Source: Jhaorihella thermophila (GTDB lineage Bacteria > Pseudomonadota > Alphaproteobacteria > Rhodobacterales > Rhodobacteraceae). From it: DNA of 64,000 bases. Below, piece after piece: positions 32,895-41,987 of this stretch (the stretch's first letter is position 1; each line of letters starts with the position of its first letter). The notes beneath the pieces were generated by a model, which was not told the DNA's origin, ran no database searches, and worked only from the letters and a program-made list of their open reading frames with translations. The position numbers and the translations under genes were made by a program. The stretch covers positions 1 through 64,000 of the forward strand of contig NZ_FNVD01000012.1 in NCBI RefSeq assembly GCF_900108275.1, read 5' to 3'.

Positions 32895-32979
32895 GGGGCT
32901 ATCCTCTCTCGCACAGTGCAATCTGCGCGCAGGTTAGTCCGCCCGGCGAATGTTTTCACCCCATTTGCGGGGTCTGCGG

Positions 32980-34167
32980 TCAGCCCTGACGCAGGCCCGC
33001 CTCGGCCTCGATCTCGCGGCGCGACTTGCGGGCGCGTTCGGTGGCCGATTTCAGCTGGCCACAGGCGGCCATGATGTCCTCGCCGCGCGGCGTGCGGATC
33101 GGGCTGGCATAACCGGCCTTGTAGATGATGTCGGCGAACCGGCGGATGCGGTCATCGGGCGATCGCCGGTAGGGTGCGCCGGGCCACTCGTTGAACGGGA
33201 TCAGGTTGATCTTGGCCGGAATGCCCGCGATCAGCCGGATCAGCCGCCGGGCGTCTTCGTCGCTGTCGTTCACCCCGTCCAGCATCACGTATTCGAAGGT
33301 GATCCGCTCGGAGTTCGACAGCCGCGGATAGGCGCGCAGCGCCTCCAGCAGCTGTTCGATGTTCCAGCGGCGGTTGATCGGCACCAGCCTGTCGCGCACC
33401 TCGTTGGTGGTGGCGTGGAAGGACACCGCCAGCAGGCAGCCGATTTCCTCGGCGCAGCGGGCGATTTCCGGCACCACGCCGCTGGTCGAAAGCGTGATGC
33501 GGCGGCGCGACAGGGCGATGCCTTCGCCGTCCATCACCACCTTCATCGCGTCGCGCACGTTGTCGAAATTGTAAAGCGGCTCGCCCATGCCCATCAGCAC
33601 GATGTTCGACAGCAGCCGGGTTTCGTCCTTGGGCTTGCCCGGCTCCGGCCATTCGCCCAGATCGTCGCGTGCCATCATCACCTGCCCGACGATTTCCGCC
33701 GCGGTCAGGTTGCGCACCAGCTTCTGCGTGCCGGTATGGCAGAAGGAACAGGTCAGCGTGCAGCCCACCTGAGACGACACGCACAGCGTGCCGCGTCCCT
33801 CCTCGGGGATATAGACGGTTTCGACCTCGTGCCCGCCGGCAATCCGCACCAGGTATTTCCGCGTGCCATCGGCGCTGATCTGGCGGCTGACGACCTCCGG
33901 CACCTCGATCACGAAGTTCTCGGCCAGTTGCGCGCGATAGCTCTTGGCAAGGTTGGTCATTGCGTGGAAATCACGCACGCCCCAGTGATAGATCCACTGC
34001 CAGATCTGCCCGACCCGCATCTTCGCCTGCCGTTCGGGCGTGCCATGCGCGATCAGCACCTCGCGCAGCTGGTCCCGCGTCAGGCCGACAAGGTTGATCG
34101 GCCCCTCCGGCGACCGGCGGGGAATGGTGACGACATCCTGCGTGATCGGCGTGGTCGGGACGGGCAT
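32980..34167 (-). CDS. rlmN: Dual-specificity RNA methyltransferase RlmN
   Basis: 395 aa radical-SAM enzyme. The [4Fe-4S]-binding CxxxCxxC is at C136, C140 and C143 ([12 protein letters not shown]), followed by [13 protein letters not shown] and LSTSGVVP, with a C-terminal Cys in MAACGQLK for the methyl-Cys intermediate. It methylates C2 of A2503 in 23S rRNA and A37 of some tRNAs. The start at 34167 ([10 protein letters not shown]) is chosen over an upstream in-frame start that lacks homology-like sequence. It is preceded by the IalB-family gene 141 nt away on the same strand. Confidence 0.95.
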   Translation of the reverse strand: MPVPTTPITQDVVTIPRRSPEGPINLVGLTRDQLREVLIAHGTPERQAKMRVGQIWQWIYHWGVRDFHAMTNLAKSYRAQLAENFVIEVPEVVSRQISADGTRKYLVRIAGGHEVETVYIPEEGRGTLCVSSQVGCTLTCSFCHTGTQKLVRNLTAAEIVGQVMMARDDLGEWPEPGKPKDETRLLSNIVLMGMGEPLYNFDNVRDAMKVVMDGEGIALSRRRITLSTSGVVPEIARCAEEIGCLLAVSFHATTNEVRDRLVPINRRWNIEQLLEALRAYPRLSNSERITFEYVMLDGVNDSDEDARRLIRLIAGIPAKINLIPFNEWPGAPYRRSPDDRIRRFADIIYKAGYASPIRTPRGEDIMAACGQLKSATERARKSRREIEAEAGLRQG

Positions 34168-34308
34168 GAGGCAAACTCGTTGAAGATTCGCGCGACAAGC
34201 GCCCCCTATACAGGGTTTTGCCGCGATTTCAAAACCCGCCGCGCCGACCAACACAACCAAAGGTTATCCCCGCCGGGACAGCCTTGAGTCCACGGGCTTT
34301 TTCGCCGC

Positions 34309-34854
34309 CTACTTGGCGCAACGCTTTTCGGCATCCTCCACCGCCGCGGTAAAGCCCAACAGAGAAAACGTGTCCTTGGTCTGGGTTCCCCGCTGCGAGC
34401 GCGCCGTGAGCACCGCATTCGTGCCCCGTTTCATCGCGGCGATGATCTTGGCGTCATCGGCGGACGTTGCCGGCCAGGCCCATTCACCGTCGGTGAACAA
34501 TTCGAATTCGGTTCCGCCGATATCGAGATTGACGGTCGAGCCCTTGGCAAAGGGATAGCCCCCGGTAAAGGTCACCTGCCCCTTGACCTTGGCCTCGGGG
34601 CGGTAGAACACGAACAGCAGAATGTCGCCGCGACGCACGGCGACCACGCGGCCGTTCCGGGTGTTCACCGTCTTCTTGGGTGCGGACACCGCCCAGCACT
34701 CCTTGGGGTTTTCCTCGACGAAGACGCTCCAGTCGGTCTTGGCGGCGACGCGGTTGCTGCTCTTCTCCTGCGCCGCGGCCACGCCGGCCGTGGCGGTGAA
34801 GACCATCCCGGCCAGGCTCAGACACATCGCGACGCGGGCAAGTTTCTTTCCCAT
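34309..34854 (-). CDS. Invasion-associated locus B (IalB) family periplasmic protein
   Basis: 181 aa. A signal peptide (LARVAMCLSLAGMVFTATAG) probably is cut after VAAA. The mature part has the IalB layout: TDWSVFVEENPKECWAVSAP, a beta-rich middle with FYRPEAKVKGQVTFTGGYPF, and a C-terminal Cys in EKRCAK that may pair with the first Cys. Named for a Bartonella factor, the family is widespread in free-living alphaproteobacteria with unknown function. It is divergent from the asparaginase with 169 nt between starts. Confidence 0.85.
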   Translation of the reverse strand: MGKKLARVAMCLSLAGMVFTATAGVAAAQEKSSNRVAAKTDWSVFVEENPKECWAVSAPKKTVNTRNGRVVAVRRGDILLFVFYRPEAKVKGQVTFTGGYPFAKGSTVNLDIGGTEFELFTDGEWAWPATSADDAKIIAAMKRGTNAVLTARSQRGTQTKDTFSLLGFTAAVEDAEKRCAK

Positions 34855-35023
34855 TTCGTCCAGACTCCCAGACTTCCTACCTCAATTTCCGGCGCGCGGG
34901 CGGATCTTGGCGATCCGTTTCGTCTTGCGCGCCCGTTCCAATACGGACATAGACACAATAGCCCGATCGCGACCACAGGCGAAAGAGCGATTGGCAGGAA
35001 TTCGCCACCGTCGGAGACGCCAC

Positions 35024-36028
35024 ATGACCCAGCCCGTCCCCTTGGCCGAAATCTGGCGCGGCCCGTTTCTGGAAAGCCTGCATCTGGGACATGCGGTGAT
35101 CTGCGACGATACCGGCCAGATCGTCCATGCCTGGGGCGATCCGCAGGCGCTGATCTACCCGCGCAGTTCCTGCAAGATGGTGCAGGCGCTGCCACTGATG
35201 ACCTCGGGCGCGGCGGATGCCTTCGGCCTGACCGACGAACAGCTGGCGCTCGCCTGCGCCTCGCACAACGGCGCGGCCATCCACACCCGCCGCGTGCAGG
35301 CGTGGCTGGACGACCTGGGGCTTGGCGACGACGATCTGCGTTGCGGCCCGCAGGAACCGGCGGATATCGAGGAACGCAACCGCCTGATCCGGGCCGAACA
35401 ATCCCCCTGCCAGTATCACAACAACTGTTCGGGCAAGCATTCCGGCTTTCTGACTCTTGCCAAACACCTCGGCGCCGGACCCGACTACATCGACATCGAC
35501 CACCCGGTGCAGAAGGCCGTGCGCGAGGCGTTCGAAGAAGTGACCGCCGAGGACAGCCCCGGCTATGGCATCGATGGCTGCTCGGCGCCGAACTTTGCTA
35601 CCACCCTGCACGGGTTGGCGCGCGCGATGGCGTGGTTTTCCTCGGCCCATGACCGGTCCGACACGGCCAGCCGGGTCGCGGCGCGCCTGGTGCGGGCGAT
35701 GATGACCCATCCCGAACTGGTCGCGGGCAAAGGGCGCGCCTGCACCGTGCTGATGCGCGCGGCCGCAGGCCAGGCAGCGGTCAAGACCGGGGCCGAGGCC
35801 GTGTTCGTCGGCATCCTGCCCGAACGGCGCATGGGGATCGCGCTGAAGATCGCCGATGGCGGCACGCGCGGCGCCGAATGCGCGATCGCGTCGCTTCTGG
35901 TCGCGCTCGGCATCCTCGACGCCAACGACCCGGCGGTCCGGAAATGGATGAACGCGCCCATCCTGAACCGGCGCGGGATAGAGACCGGCAGCATCCGCCC
36001 GGCCGGCACGCTGCCGCGCAAGCTCTGA
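35024..36028 (+). CDS. Asparaginase (rhizobial/AnsA-like type)
   Basis: 334 aa. It matches the asparaginase family of Rhizobium type (PF06089) rather than the E. coli type: PRSSCKMVQALPL near the N-terminus, CASHNGAAIHTRRVQAWL, QYHNNCSGKHSGFL and YGIDGCSAPNFA. In that family Ser, Lys and Cys residues of the SSCK and NCSGKH segments form the active site. It hydrolyses L-asparagine to aspartate and ammonia in the cytoplasm. The start at 35024 has GGAGA 7 nt upstream. Copy F of the repeat follows the stop. Confidence 0.9.
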   Translation: MTQPVPLAEIWRGPFLESLHLGHAVICDDTGQIVHAWGDPQALIYPRSSCKMVQALPLMTSGAADAFGLTDEQLALACASHNGAAIHTRRVQAWLDDLGLGDDDLRCGPQEPADIEERNRLIRAEQSPCQYHNNCSGKHSGFLTLAKHLGAGPDYIDIDHPVQKAVREAFEEVTAEDSPGYGIDGCSAPNFATTLHGLARAMAWFSSAHDRSDTASRVAARLVRAMMTHPELVAGKGRACTVLMRAAAGQAAVKTGAEAVFVGILPERRMGIALKIADGGTRGAECAIASLLVALGILDANDPAVRKWMNAPILNRRGIETGSIRPAGTLPRKL

Positions 36029-36047
36029 GCCCAAGCCCCGACCCGCT

Positions 36048-36129
36048 CTTCATCTTGCCGCAAATACTCCGGGGGAGCGCGAGGGGGCCGCGCCCCCTCG
36101 CCTCGGTCGGATTGGCGCACGCCAATCCG
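36048..36129 (-). repeat. Dispersed stem-tail element, copy F
   Basis: Full form. On the minus strand: stem 1 CGGATTGGC paired with GCCAATCCG (36121-36129 and 36108-36116), stem 2 GCGAGGGGGC paired with GCCCCCTCGC (36092-36101 and 36079-36088), then GGAGTATTT and CAAGATGAAG (36048-36070). Stem 2 is one base pair longer than in copy A, with both arms changed together. It lies between the converging asparaginase and CoA-transferase genes. Confidence 0.75.
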
Positions 36130-36140
36130 AAACGCCCATT

Positions 36141-37253
36141 CTAACCCGACGATTTCGGCAGTTTCGGGGCGCTGCGCTCCAGCGACAGTTCCGCGTCTGA
36201 GAACTTCCACGGCCCCCGGACACCTGGCACGCCTTCGGGACGGATCACCATGCCGCGATGGGCGATCTGGGGGTCGTTCAGCGCCTCCCCGACGGAATTG
36301 ATCGGCCCGGCCGGCACCGTCGCCGCCTCGAGCGCGGCCAGCAACTCTGCCTTGCTCCACGCCGCCAGCGTTTCCTCGATCGCCGCCGTCAGATCGCGGC
36401 GGTTGGCCACGCGGGATTCGTTGTCGGCATATCGGGGATCGTCGCGCAGGTCCTCGCGCCCGATCACCTCGCAGAATCGGTGAAACTGCGCATCGTTGCC
36501 GACCGCCAGGATGACGTGACCATCGCGGACCGGAACCACCTGATAGGGCGCGATGTTAGGATGCTCGTTGCCCAGCCTCACGGGGCTCACTCCCGAGGCC
36601 AGGAAATTCATCGTCTGGTTAGCCAGCATCGCCACGGAACAGTCCAGCAGCGACATGTCGATATGCTGCCCCCGCCCGGTGCGGTGGCGCTGCTCGACCG
36701 CGGCAAGTATTCCGATCGCGCCATACAGCCCCGTCACCACGTCGGTGATCGCCACGCCCACCTTCATCGGCTGCCGGTCAGGCTCGCCGGTGATCGACAT
36801 CAGGCCCGACATGCCCTGCAGCAGAAAGTCGTATCCCGCCCGCGAGGCATACGGCCCGTCCTGCCCGAATCCGGTCACCGAGCAATAGATCAGACGCGGG
36901 TTGACGCGGCTCAGGCTGCCATAGTCCAGCCCGTATTTCGCCAGCCCGCCCACCTTGAAATTCTCGATCAGGATATCGGCATCGCGCACCAGGTCGAGCA
37001 CTGTCCGCCGCCCTTCCTCGGTGCGGAAATCGGCCGTCACGCAGGTCTTGCCCCGGTTCGCGGCATAATAATAGGCCGCCGTGCGGTCTCCGTCACGCTC
37101 GATGAAGGGGGGGCCCCATTTGCGGGTGTCGTCGCCCTGGGGGGATTCCACCTTGATCACCTCGGCCCCGAGATCGGCCAGCGCCTGCCCGATCCACGGT
37201 CCGGCGAGAATTCGGGCCAGTTCCACAACCTTCAACCCGCTCAGCGGCGCCAT
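36141..37253 (-). CDS. CaiB/BaiF (class III) CoA-transferase
   Basis: 370 aa. The N-terminal LSGLKVVELARILAGPWIGQ and LGAEVIKVESP are the standard opening, and the catalytic Asp is D171 in AITDVVTGLYGA. It moves CoA between carboxylic acids through an aspartyl-CoA intermediate; the acids are unknown. The start at 37253 has the strong ribosome site GGAGGGGAG. The gene is single, upstream of copy F and separated by 87 nt from the hybrid kinase gene that precedes it on the same strand. Confidence 0.9.
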   Translation of the reverse strand: MAPLSGLKVVELARILAGPWIGQALADLGAEVIKVESPQGDDTRKWGPPFIERDGDRTAAYYYAANRGKTCVTADFRTEEGRRTVLDLVRDADILIENFKVGGLAKYGLDYGSLSRVNPRLIYCSVTGFGQDGPYASRAGYDFLLQGMSGLMSITGEPDRQPMKVGVAITDVVTGLYGAIGILAAVEQRHRTGRGQHIDMSLLDCSVAMLANQTMNFLASGVSPVRLGNEHPNIAPYQVVPVRDGHVILAVGNDAQFHRFCEVIGREDLRDDPRYADNESRVANRRDLTAAIEETLAAWSKAELLAALEAATVPAGPINSVGEALNDPQIAHRGMVIRPEGVPGVRGPWKFSDAELSLERSAPKLPKSSG

Positions 37254-37340
37254 ACTGCTCCCCTCCGGCATGAGTTTCACCGCATGGTTAGGCCCGACCA
37301 CCGGACAAGGCAAGCGCGGCAGGGCGCGACCGCAGTGCGG

Positions 37341-39620
37341 TCACTCGGCCGCGGGGCGTCTGCCGTCGTCCGGGCCGGAACGAAGCTGGCGGATCATGTC
37401 ATGCAGTGCCGGCTTGCGGATCGGCTTGGTCATGTAGCGATCAACCCCCGCGTCCAGGATCTCCTCGGCATCCTCCGGCAGGGCATGCGCAGTCAGGGCA
37501 ATGATCGGCACATGGCCGCCCGTTTCGGCTTCGATCCGGCGGATTTCGCGTGTCGCGGCCTTGCCATCCATCCCGGGCATCGAGATGTCCATGAACACGA
37601 TGTCGGGCGAAAAGTCGCGAAACGCCTCGATCGCTTCGATCCCGTTGTTCGCAAGACGCAGGTCGATGTCGAGCCCCGCCAGCATCTTGCGGAACACCAG
37701 CTGGTTGGTGCGGTTGTCCTCGGCTGCCAGAATGCGCAGCGGGCGCGGACACCCTTCCTCTGCGCCGGCCGCGCCATCCGCGCCCGCGGATGGCGCCGTC
37801 TCCTCTTGCGGCGGCGCGGCCGAACCGGGGTCCGGCTGCGCCAGTGCCTTCGCCGATTCCGAACGCAGTCGCGGCCCCCTTGGATCGGCCGGTGTGACGC
37901 TTGCCCCCAGCTCGGCCAGACGCGCGAAGAGATCCGCGCGCGGCACGGGCTTTTGCAGCATGCCCTGAAGATGCCGAAGCCCCGGATCATTCTTCGCCGC
38001 GCCCAGATTGGACGACAGCAGAAGAATCGGCACCCGGGTCCAGCCAGTCGCCCGCAGCGCCTCGGCCAGTTCCAGCCCGTCCATTTCGGGCATGGCGTGG
38101 TCGGTGATCACCAGATCCACGTCCGGCCGCATCGCCGCCAGCGCCTCGCCCCCCGATTCGCAGGCCGTCACCCGCGCGCCCAGCATTGCCAGCTGACGCT
38201 CCAGGATCTCGCGGTTGATCGGGTGGTCGTCCACCACGAGCACATGCCGCAACCCTTCGGGCAGGCGCGGTTCGGGCCGTTCCTCGGCCTCTGCCTCGGG
38301 CAGCGTCACGCGAAAACCGAAGCACGACCCGCGCCCCTCTTCGCTGTCCACCCAGACCGACCCGCCCATCAGCTCGACCAGCTGGCGCGAGATCGCCAAC
38401 CCCAGACCGGTGCCCTCGAACTGGCGGTTGCGGTCATCCTCGACCTGGTTGAACTCGCCGAACACATGGTCGAGCTTGTCCGCCGGAATGCCGATCCCGG
38501 TATCCTCGACCGCCACGTGGATCGCGCAGCCTTCCGGTTGCGGCACGCCAGTGACGCGGATCAGAACATGGCCCTGCGGGGTGAATTTCACCGCATTTCC
38601 GACAAGGTTGGTCAGAACCTGCCGCACCCGGCCGCGGTCGCCCACGAACCGCGTCGGCAGGAACAGGTCGTAATCGACCAGCATGTCGATACCCTTGTCC
38701 CGCGCAGAGGGCTGCAGGAGCATCACCACCTCGTGAATGCAGCGCTCCAGGTCGAACGGCTCGGGGTGCAGGGTCAGCTTTTCCGCCTCGATCTTGGAAT
38801 AGTCGAGCACGTCGTTGATGATGACCAGAAGCGCCTCGCCCGAGTTGCGGATGGTATCGACGTAGAGCCGCTGTTCATCGGTCAGATCGGTGTCGCCGAG
38901 GAGTTCGGCCATGCCCACCACGCCGTTCATCGGCGTTCGGATTTCGTGGCTCATGTTGGCGAGAAACGCCGATTTCGCACGATTGGCGGCCTCGGCCCGT
39001 TCGCGGGCGGCCTCCAACTCGACCTCGTATCGCACGGAGGAGGTGATGTTCAGCGCCAGGCTGACGACGTCGCCGCCATGTCCGCGCTGGTCGATCAGCT
39101 TGATGTATTGATCGTTCCAGGTGCGCATTACGATCGGTTTCGGGTTGGGCGCGTTCCACCGTTCGATCATCATCGCGCGCCATGCGTTCGGGGTCAGATC
39201 CTCGGTGTTGATGAGTCCCTCGTCGGTCAGAAGCTGCAGAATGCGCATGTAGCTGATGCCGGGACGGACTTCCTCGAGCCCGTCGAAAAAGTCGATATAG
39301 GCCGGGTTCGCGGCGATCAGCCGGTTGTCCGAATCGAAAAAGGCAAAACCGTCCTGAATCGCGCTGATCGACAGCCACAACCGCCGCTCGGCGATCTCGA
39401 CCTTCTGGTTGGCGGCATGCAGATCGGATCGGGCGCGCTGGGCCTCGTCGCGGACGGTTTCGACCTCCGCCTGGGTCTGGCCGATCTTTCTGGTCAGTTC
39501 CATCGCGTGCCGGCCCAGCTTGCGGTTGGCGGCGAGAAGCTCGGCCTGCTTCAGCTCGAGCATCCGTTCGGCGGCCAGCCGCGCCCGCCTTTCCTGCGCC
39601 AGTTTTTCGGCAAGGCTCAT
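37341..39620 (-). CDS. Soluble hybrid histidine kinase with PAS and two receiver domains
   Basis: 759 aa. The N-terminal coiled coil (1-78, Ala/Glu/Arg-rich) is followed by a PAS-like domain (about 80-198), HisKA with the phospho-acceptor H225 in [10 protein letters not shown], an HATPase with [16 protein letters not shown] and GTGLGLAI (338-410), and two receivers with acceptor D507 ([11 protein letters not shown]) and D678 ([11 protein letters not shown]) joined by an Ala/Pro-rich linker. No transmembrane segment or signal peptide, so it senses a cytoplasmic cue. No HPt domain is present, so a separate phosphotransferase or response regulator must act downstream. No partner is adjacent; signal and output are unknown. 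Confidence 0.92.
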   Translation of the reverse strand: MSLAEKLAQERRARLAAERMLELKQAELLAANRKLGRHAMELTRKIGQTQAEVETVRDEAQRARSDLHAANQKVEIAERRLWLSISAIQDGFAFFDSDNRLIAANPAYIDFFDGLEEVRPGISYMRILQLLTDEGLINTEDLTPNAWRAMMIERWNAPNPKPIVMRTWNDQYIKLIDQRGHGGDVVSLALNITSSVRYEVELEAARERAEAANRAKSAFLANMSHEIRTPMNGVVGMAELLGDTDLTDEQRLYVDTIRNSGEALLVIINDVLDYSKIEAEKLTLHPEPFDLERCIHEVVMLLQPSARDKGIDMLVDYDLFLPTRFVGDRGRVRQVLTNLVGNAVKFTPQGHVLIRVTGVPQPEGCAIHVAVEDTGIGIPADKLDHVFGEFNQVEDDRNRQFEGTGLGLAISRQLVELMGGSVWVDSEEGRGSCFGFRVTLPEAEAEERPEPRLPEGLRHVLVVDDHPINREILERQLAMLGARVTACESGGEALAAMRPDVDLVITDHAMPEMDGLELAEALRATGWTRVPILLLSSNLGAAKNDPGLRHLQGMLQKPVPRADLFARLAELGASVTPADPRGPRLRSESAKALAQPDPGSAAPPQEETAPSAGADGAAGAEEGCPRPLRILAAEDNRTNQLVFRKMLAGLDIDLRLANNGIEAIEAFRDFSPDIVFMDISMPGMDGKAATREIRRIEAETGGHVPIIALTAHALPEDAEEILDAGVDRYMTKPIRKPALHDMIRQLRSGPDDGRRPAAE

Positions 39621-39944
39621 CCGTGCCGACCTCCGCCTGTGAACCGCGTGGCGTGTGCCGCCCCTGTTTGCCAGTCGATGCTTGGCGAGTCGGAATGAAT
39701 TCCAGGTTAAGCGCGACCGGCGGCAAGCGCGTTGAGGCGGACGGAGATGGCGCGGGCGCCGCCGCGACCGGGCCGGGGCCGAAACCGGAGAGGATACGGG
39801 ACACCCGCGGGCGCCTCATGCGAGAGCGGGGGATTCGCAGGGGGGCTCTGCCCCCCGGGCTGCGCCCTCCCCCCGGAGTATTTTCCGCAAGATGAAGGGG
39901 GGCGGGTTTCGGGTCGCGCCGGCGCCTTTCGTTTCGGACTGCCT
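39621..39944. other. Intergenic region with histidine-kinase promoter area
   Basis: 324 nt between two minus-strand genes. The right part holds copy G of the repeat (39840-39897). The left part should contain the kinase promoter; I see GGAAT-GA-ATTCC (about 39694-39705) and TTAA at about 39708-39711 but no paired CtrA half-site. No coding frame is supported. Confidence 0.5.
39840..39897 (+). repeat. Dispersed stem-tail element, copy G
   Basis: Stem GGGGGGC (39840-39846) paired with GCCCCCC (39850-39856) over a TCT loop, then a C-rich spacer and the tail with GGAGTATTTT and CAAGATGAAG (about 39874-39897). Stem 1 is absent. It lies downstream of the GATase-like gene (minus strand), so that transcript meets the tail first, as in copies B and H. 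Confidence 0.7.
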
Positions 39945-41987
39945 CTATCGCCGTCCTTCCCGCAGCCAGCCGCCAAGGATCAACGCCGATGCCAGAACCA
40001 GCACCAGCCATGCCGGCAGAAGCGGCGTCCGGGTGACGCCGCGGATTTCATGGGCGCCGCGCGGAGTGATCCCCATCCAGCCGCGCCCGGCGGCGACGCG
40101 GCCCTCGCGCACGGCGCGGATCGCGGGCAATCCGTTCTCGAGCCGGAAAGCGCCGCCGCGCATCGTCGCCAGAACCGGGGCCAGAATCTCGTCCGTCGCG
40201 ATGGTTCGTTCGAATTCGCGCGGGGCCGCCGGGCCGAGGCCGATCACCGCGGTCCGGTCGCCCTCGGCCAGCCGGTAGAGTCCGATTTCGGGGCCGTCAT
40301 AGAGCGCCTCGAACCGCCCGGGGCCGACCTGTTTCAGCGTCACGCTGTCGGTGCCGCCATCGGGGCGGGTGATCGTGACAGGGCCGACCGTATCGCCCAG
40401 GGTGCGGCGGATGACCCGCATCCGCTGGCCGGTTGCCTCGGCCTGGAGGGTTTCTTCCTCGAGTTCAGGTTCCTTCATCGCCCAGTGCGCCAGACGGCGG
40501 AGCAGTTCCAGCTGCGGGCCGCCGCCCTGATAGCCGCGGCTCCAGAGCCAGGCCTGATCCGAGGCGAGAAGCGCCACGCGCCCCTTGTCCACGCGGTCCA
40601 GGATCAGCAGCGGCGCGTCGTCCGCTCCTGTCATCACGACTTCGCCGGAACCAGGGTCGAGCTCTATCTGGCGCAACCAGGATCCCCATTCGCCGGCATG
40701 CGGCAACCCCGCCGTGACCGGGTGGCGTTCGCCGGTGTCGGTGACCTTCGGCCGGTAGCGGCGTTCGATCACGCGGGCGGTAGGGGCGGCGGGCAGGATG
40801 GTTTCCAGCGGCGAGCGGTAGATGCTTTCGGCCCCGGCGAAATCGGGGCCCGCCGCCACCAGAAGCGCCCCGCCCCGTCTGACGTAATCGGCCACGTTGC
40901 CCAGATAGAGCGAAGGCAGGATGCCGCGCCGCTTGTAACGGTCGAAGATGATGAGGTCGAAATCGTCGATCTTTTCCAGGAACAGCTCACGCGTGGGAAA
41001 GGCGATCAGCGAGAGTTCCTCGACCGGCACGCCGTCCTGCTTTTCCGGCGGGCGCAGAATGGTGAAATGCACCAGATCCACCGCGCTGTCGGATTTCAGA
41101 AGGTTCCGCCAGGTGCGCCCGCCCTGATACGGTTCGCCCGAGACCAGCAGAACGCGCAGCCGGTCGCGCACCCCGTTGATCTGAATCACGGCGGCGTTGT
41201 TGCGGTCTGTGATCTCGCCCTCGGCCTGCGGCACCGCAAAGCGGATCACGTTGCGCCCGCCATGGCCCAGCGTCACCGGAACGTCGATGTCGCGCCCGAT
41301 CGGTATCATGTAGCGCTGGGGCGGCTCGCCATCCACCGATACGTCGATGGGCACCGTCGCCACGTCACGCGGGGCGGCGCCGTCGTCGTCCACGCGCAGG
41401 GTGAGCGTCACCGGCTCGCCCATGATGGCAAAGGCCGGGGCGTTGCGCACCGTCAGGCGGCGGTCCCAGTCGGTTGCATGGCCGGTCATCAGCAGGTGCA
41501 TGGGCGCGGGCAGGTCGGGGGCCCGGTCGATGTCGTGCACCCGCCCGTCCGACACCGCGATGATTCCCGCCACCCGCGCGCGCGGCTCCTGGGCCAGCGC
41601 CTCGGACAGGGCGGACATCAGGCGGGTGCCCTCGTCGCCCGGGCCATCCGTCACCGTCACCCGGCGCAGTTCGGTGTTGGGGCGGGCCGCGATCTCGGCC
41701 GCGAGACGGTCGGCGGCGCGGATGGTCTGATCGGGGCGGTCTGACAGGGCCTGGCTCGCGGTCCTGTCCTCCAGCAGAATCACAATGTCGCTGAGCGGCG
41801 CGCGGTCCTCGACCTGCCAGACCGTACCCGAAAGCGCCGCCAGCAATGCCAGCGCGCCCAAGCCTCGCAGCCACCAGCCCGCCAGGCCCCGCCAGGCCGC
41901 CAGCGCCACCGCCGCCAGCGACAGGCCCGCCAGCGCGGCCAGCCAGGGCCAGGGCAGAAGGGGCGCGAAGATGACGGTTCCGGTCAT
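39945..41987 (-). CDS. Membrane protein with glutamine-amidotransferase-like domain (fourth gene of the MoxR operon)
   Basis: 680 aa. Two N-terminal transmembrane helices (about 10-32 and 40-58), a large extracytoplasmic part containing a von-Willebrand-like stretch (VILLEDRTASQAL; IIAVSDGRVHDID), a class-I GATase-like fold (LLVSGEPYQGG; FDLIIFDRYKRRGILPSL; YVRRGGALLVAAGPD) and a C-terminal transmembrane helix before REGRR. The usual GATase Cys-His-Glu triad is not evident, so it is probably not an amidotransferase. ATG overlaps the DUF4159 stop by 4 nt. It likely forms an envelope complex with the upstream gene products; activity unknown. Confidence 0.8.
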   Translation of the reverse strand: MTGTVIFAPLLPWPWLAALAGLSLAAVALAAWRGLAGWWLRGLGALALLAALSGTVWQVEDRAPLSDIVILLEDRTASQALSDRPDQTIRAADRLAAEIAARPNTELRRVTVTDGPGDEGTRLMSALSEALAQEPRARVAGIIAVSDGRVHDIDRAPDLPAPMHLLMTGHATDWDRRLTVRNAPAFAIMGEPVTLTLRVDDDGAAPRDVATVPIDVSVDGEPPQRYMIPIGRDIDVPVTLGHGGRNVIRFAVPQAEGEITDRNNAAVIQINGVRDRLRVLLVSGEPYQGGRTWRNLLKSDSAVDLVHFTILRPPEKQDGVPVEELSLIAFPTRELFLEKIDDFDLIIFDRYKRRGILPSLYLGNVADYVRRGGALLVAAGPDFAGAESIYRSPLETILPAAPTARVIERRYRPKVTDTGERHPVTAGLPHAGEWGSWLRQIELDPGSGEVVMTGADDAPLLILDRVDKGRVALLASDQAWLWSRGYQGGGPQLELLRRLAHWAMKEPELEEETLQAEATGQRMRVIRRTLGDTVGPVTITRPDGGTDSVTLKQVGPGRFEALYDGPEIGLYRLAEGDRTAVIGLGPAAPREFERTIATDEILAPVLATMRGGAFRLENGLPAIRAVREGRVAAGRGWMGITPRGAHEIRGVTRTPLLPAWLVLVLASALILGGWLREGRR

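Noticed and set aside
34622-35023. Long in-frame extension upstream of the asparaginase
   Set aside because: It runs antisense through the IalB-family gene; the ATG at 35024 with GGAGA fits the family N-terminus.
36258-39698. Very long open frame (about 1146 codons) opposite the CoA-transferase and histidine kinase genes
   Set aside because: It is antisense to two genes with intact motifs, has His/Arg/Pro/Gln-rich shadow composition and spans two unrelated genes. It is a product of GC-rich codons.
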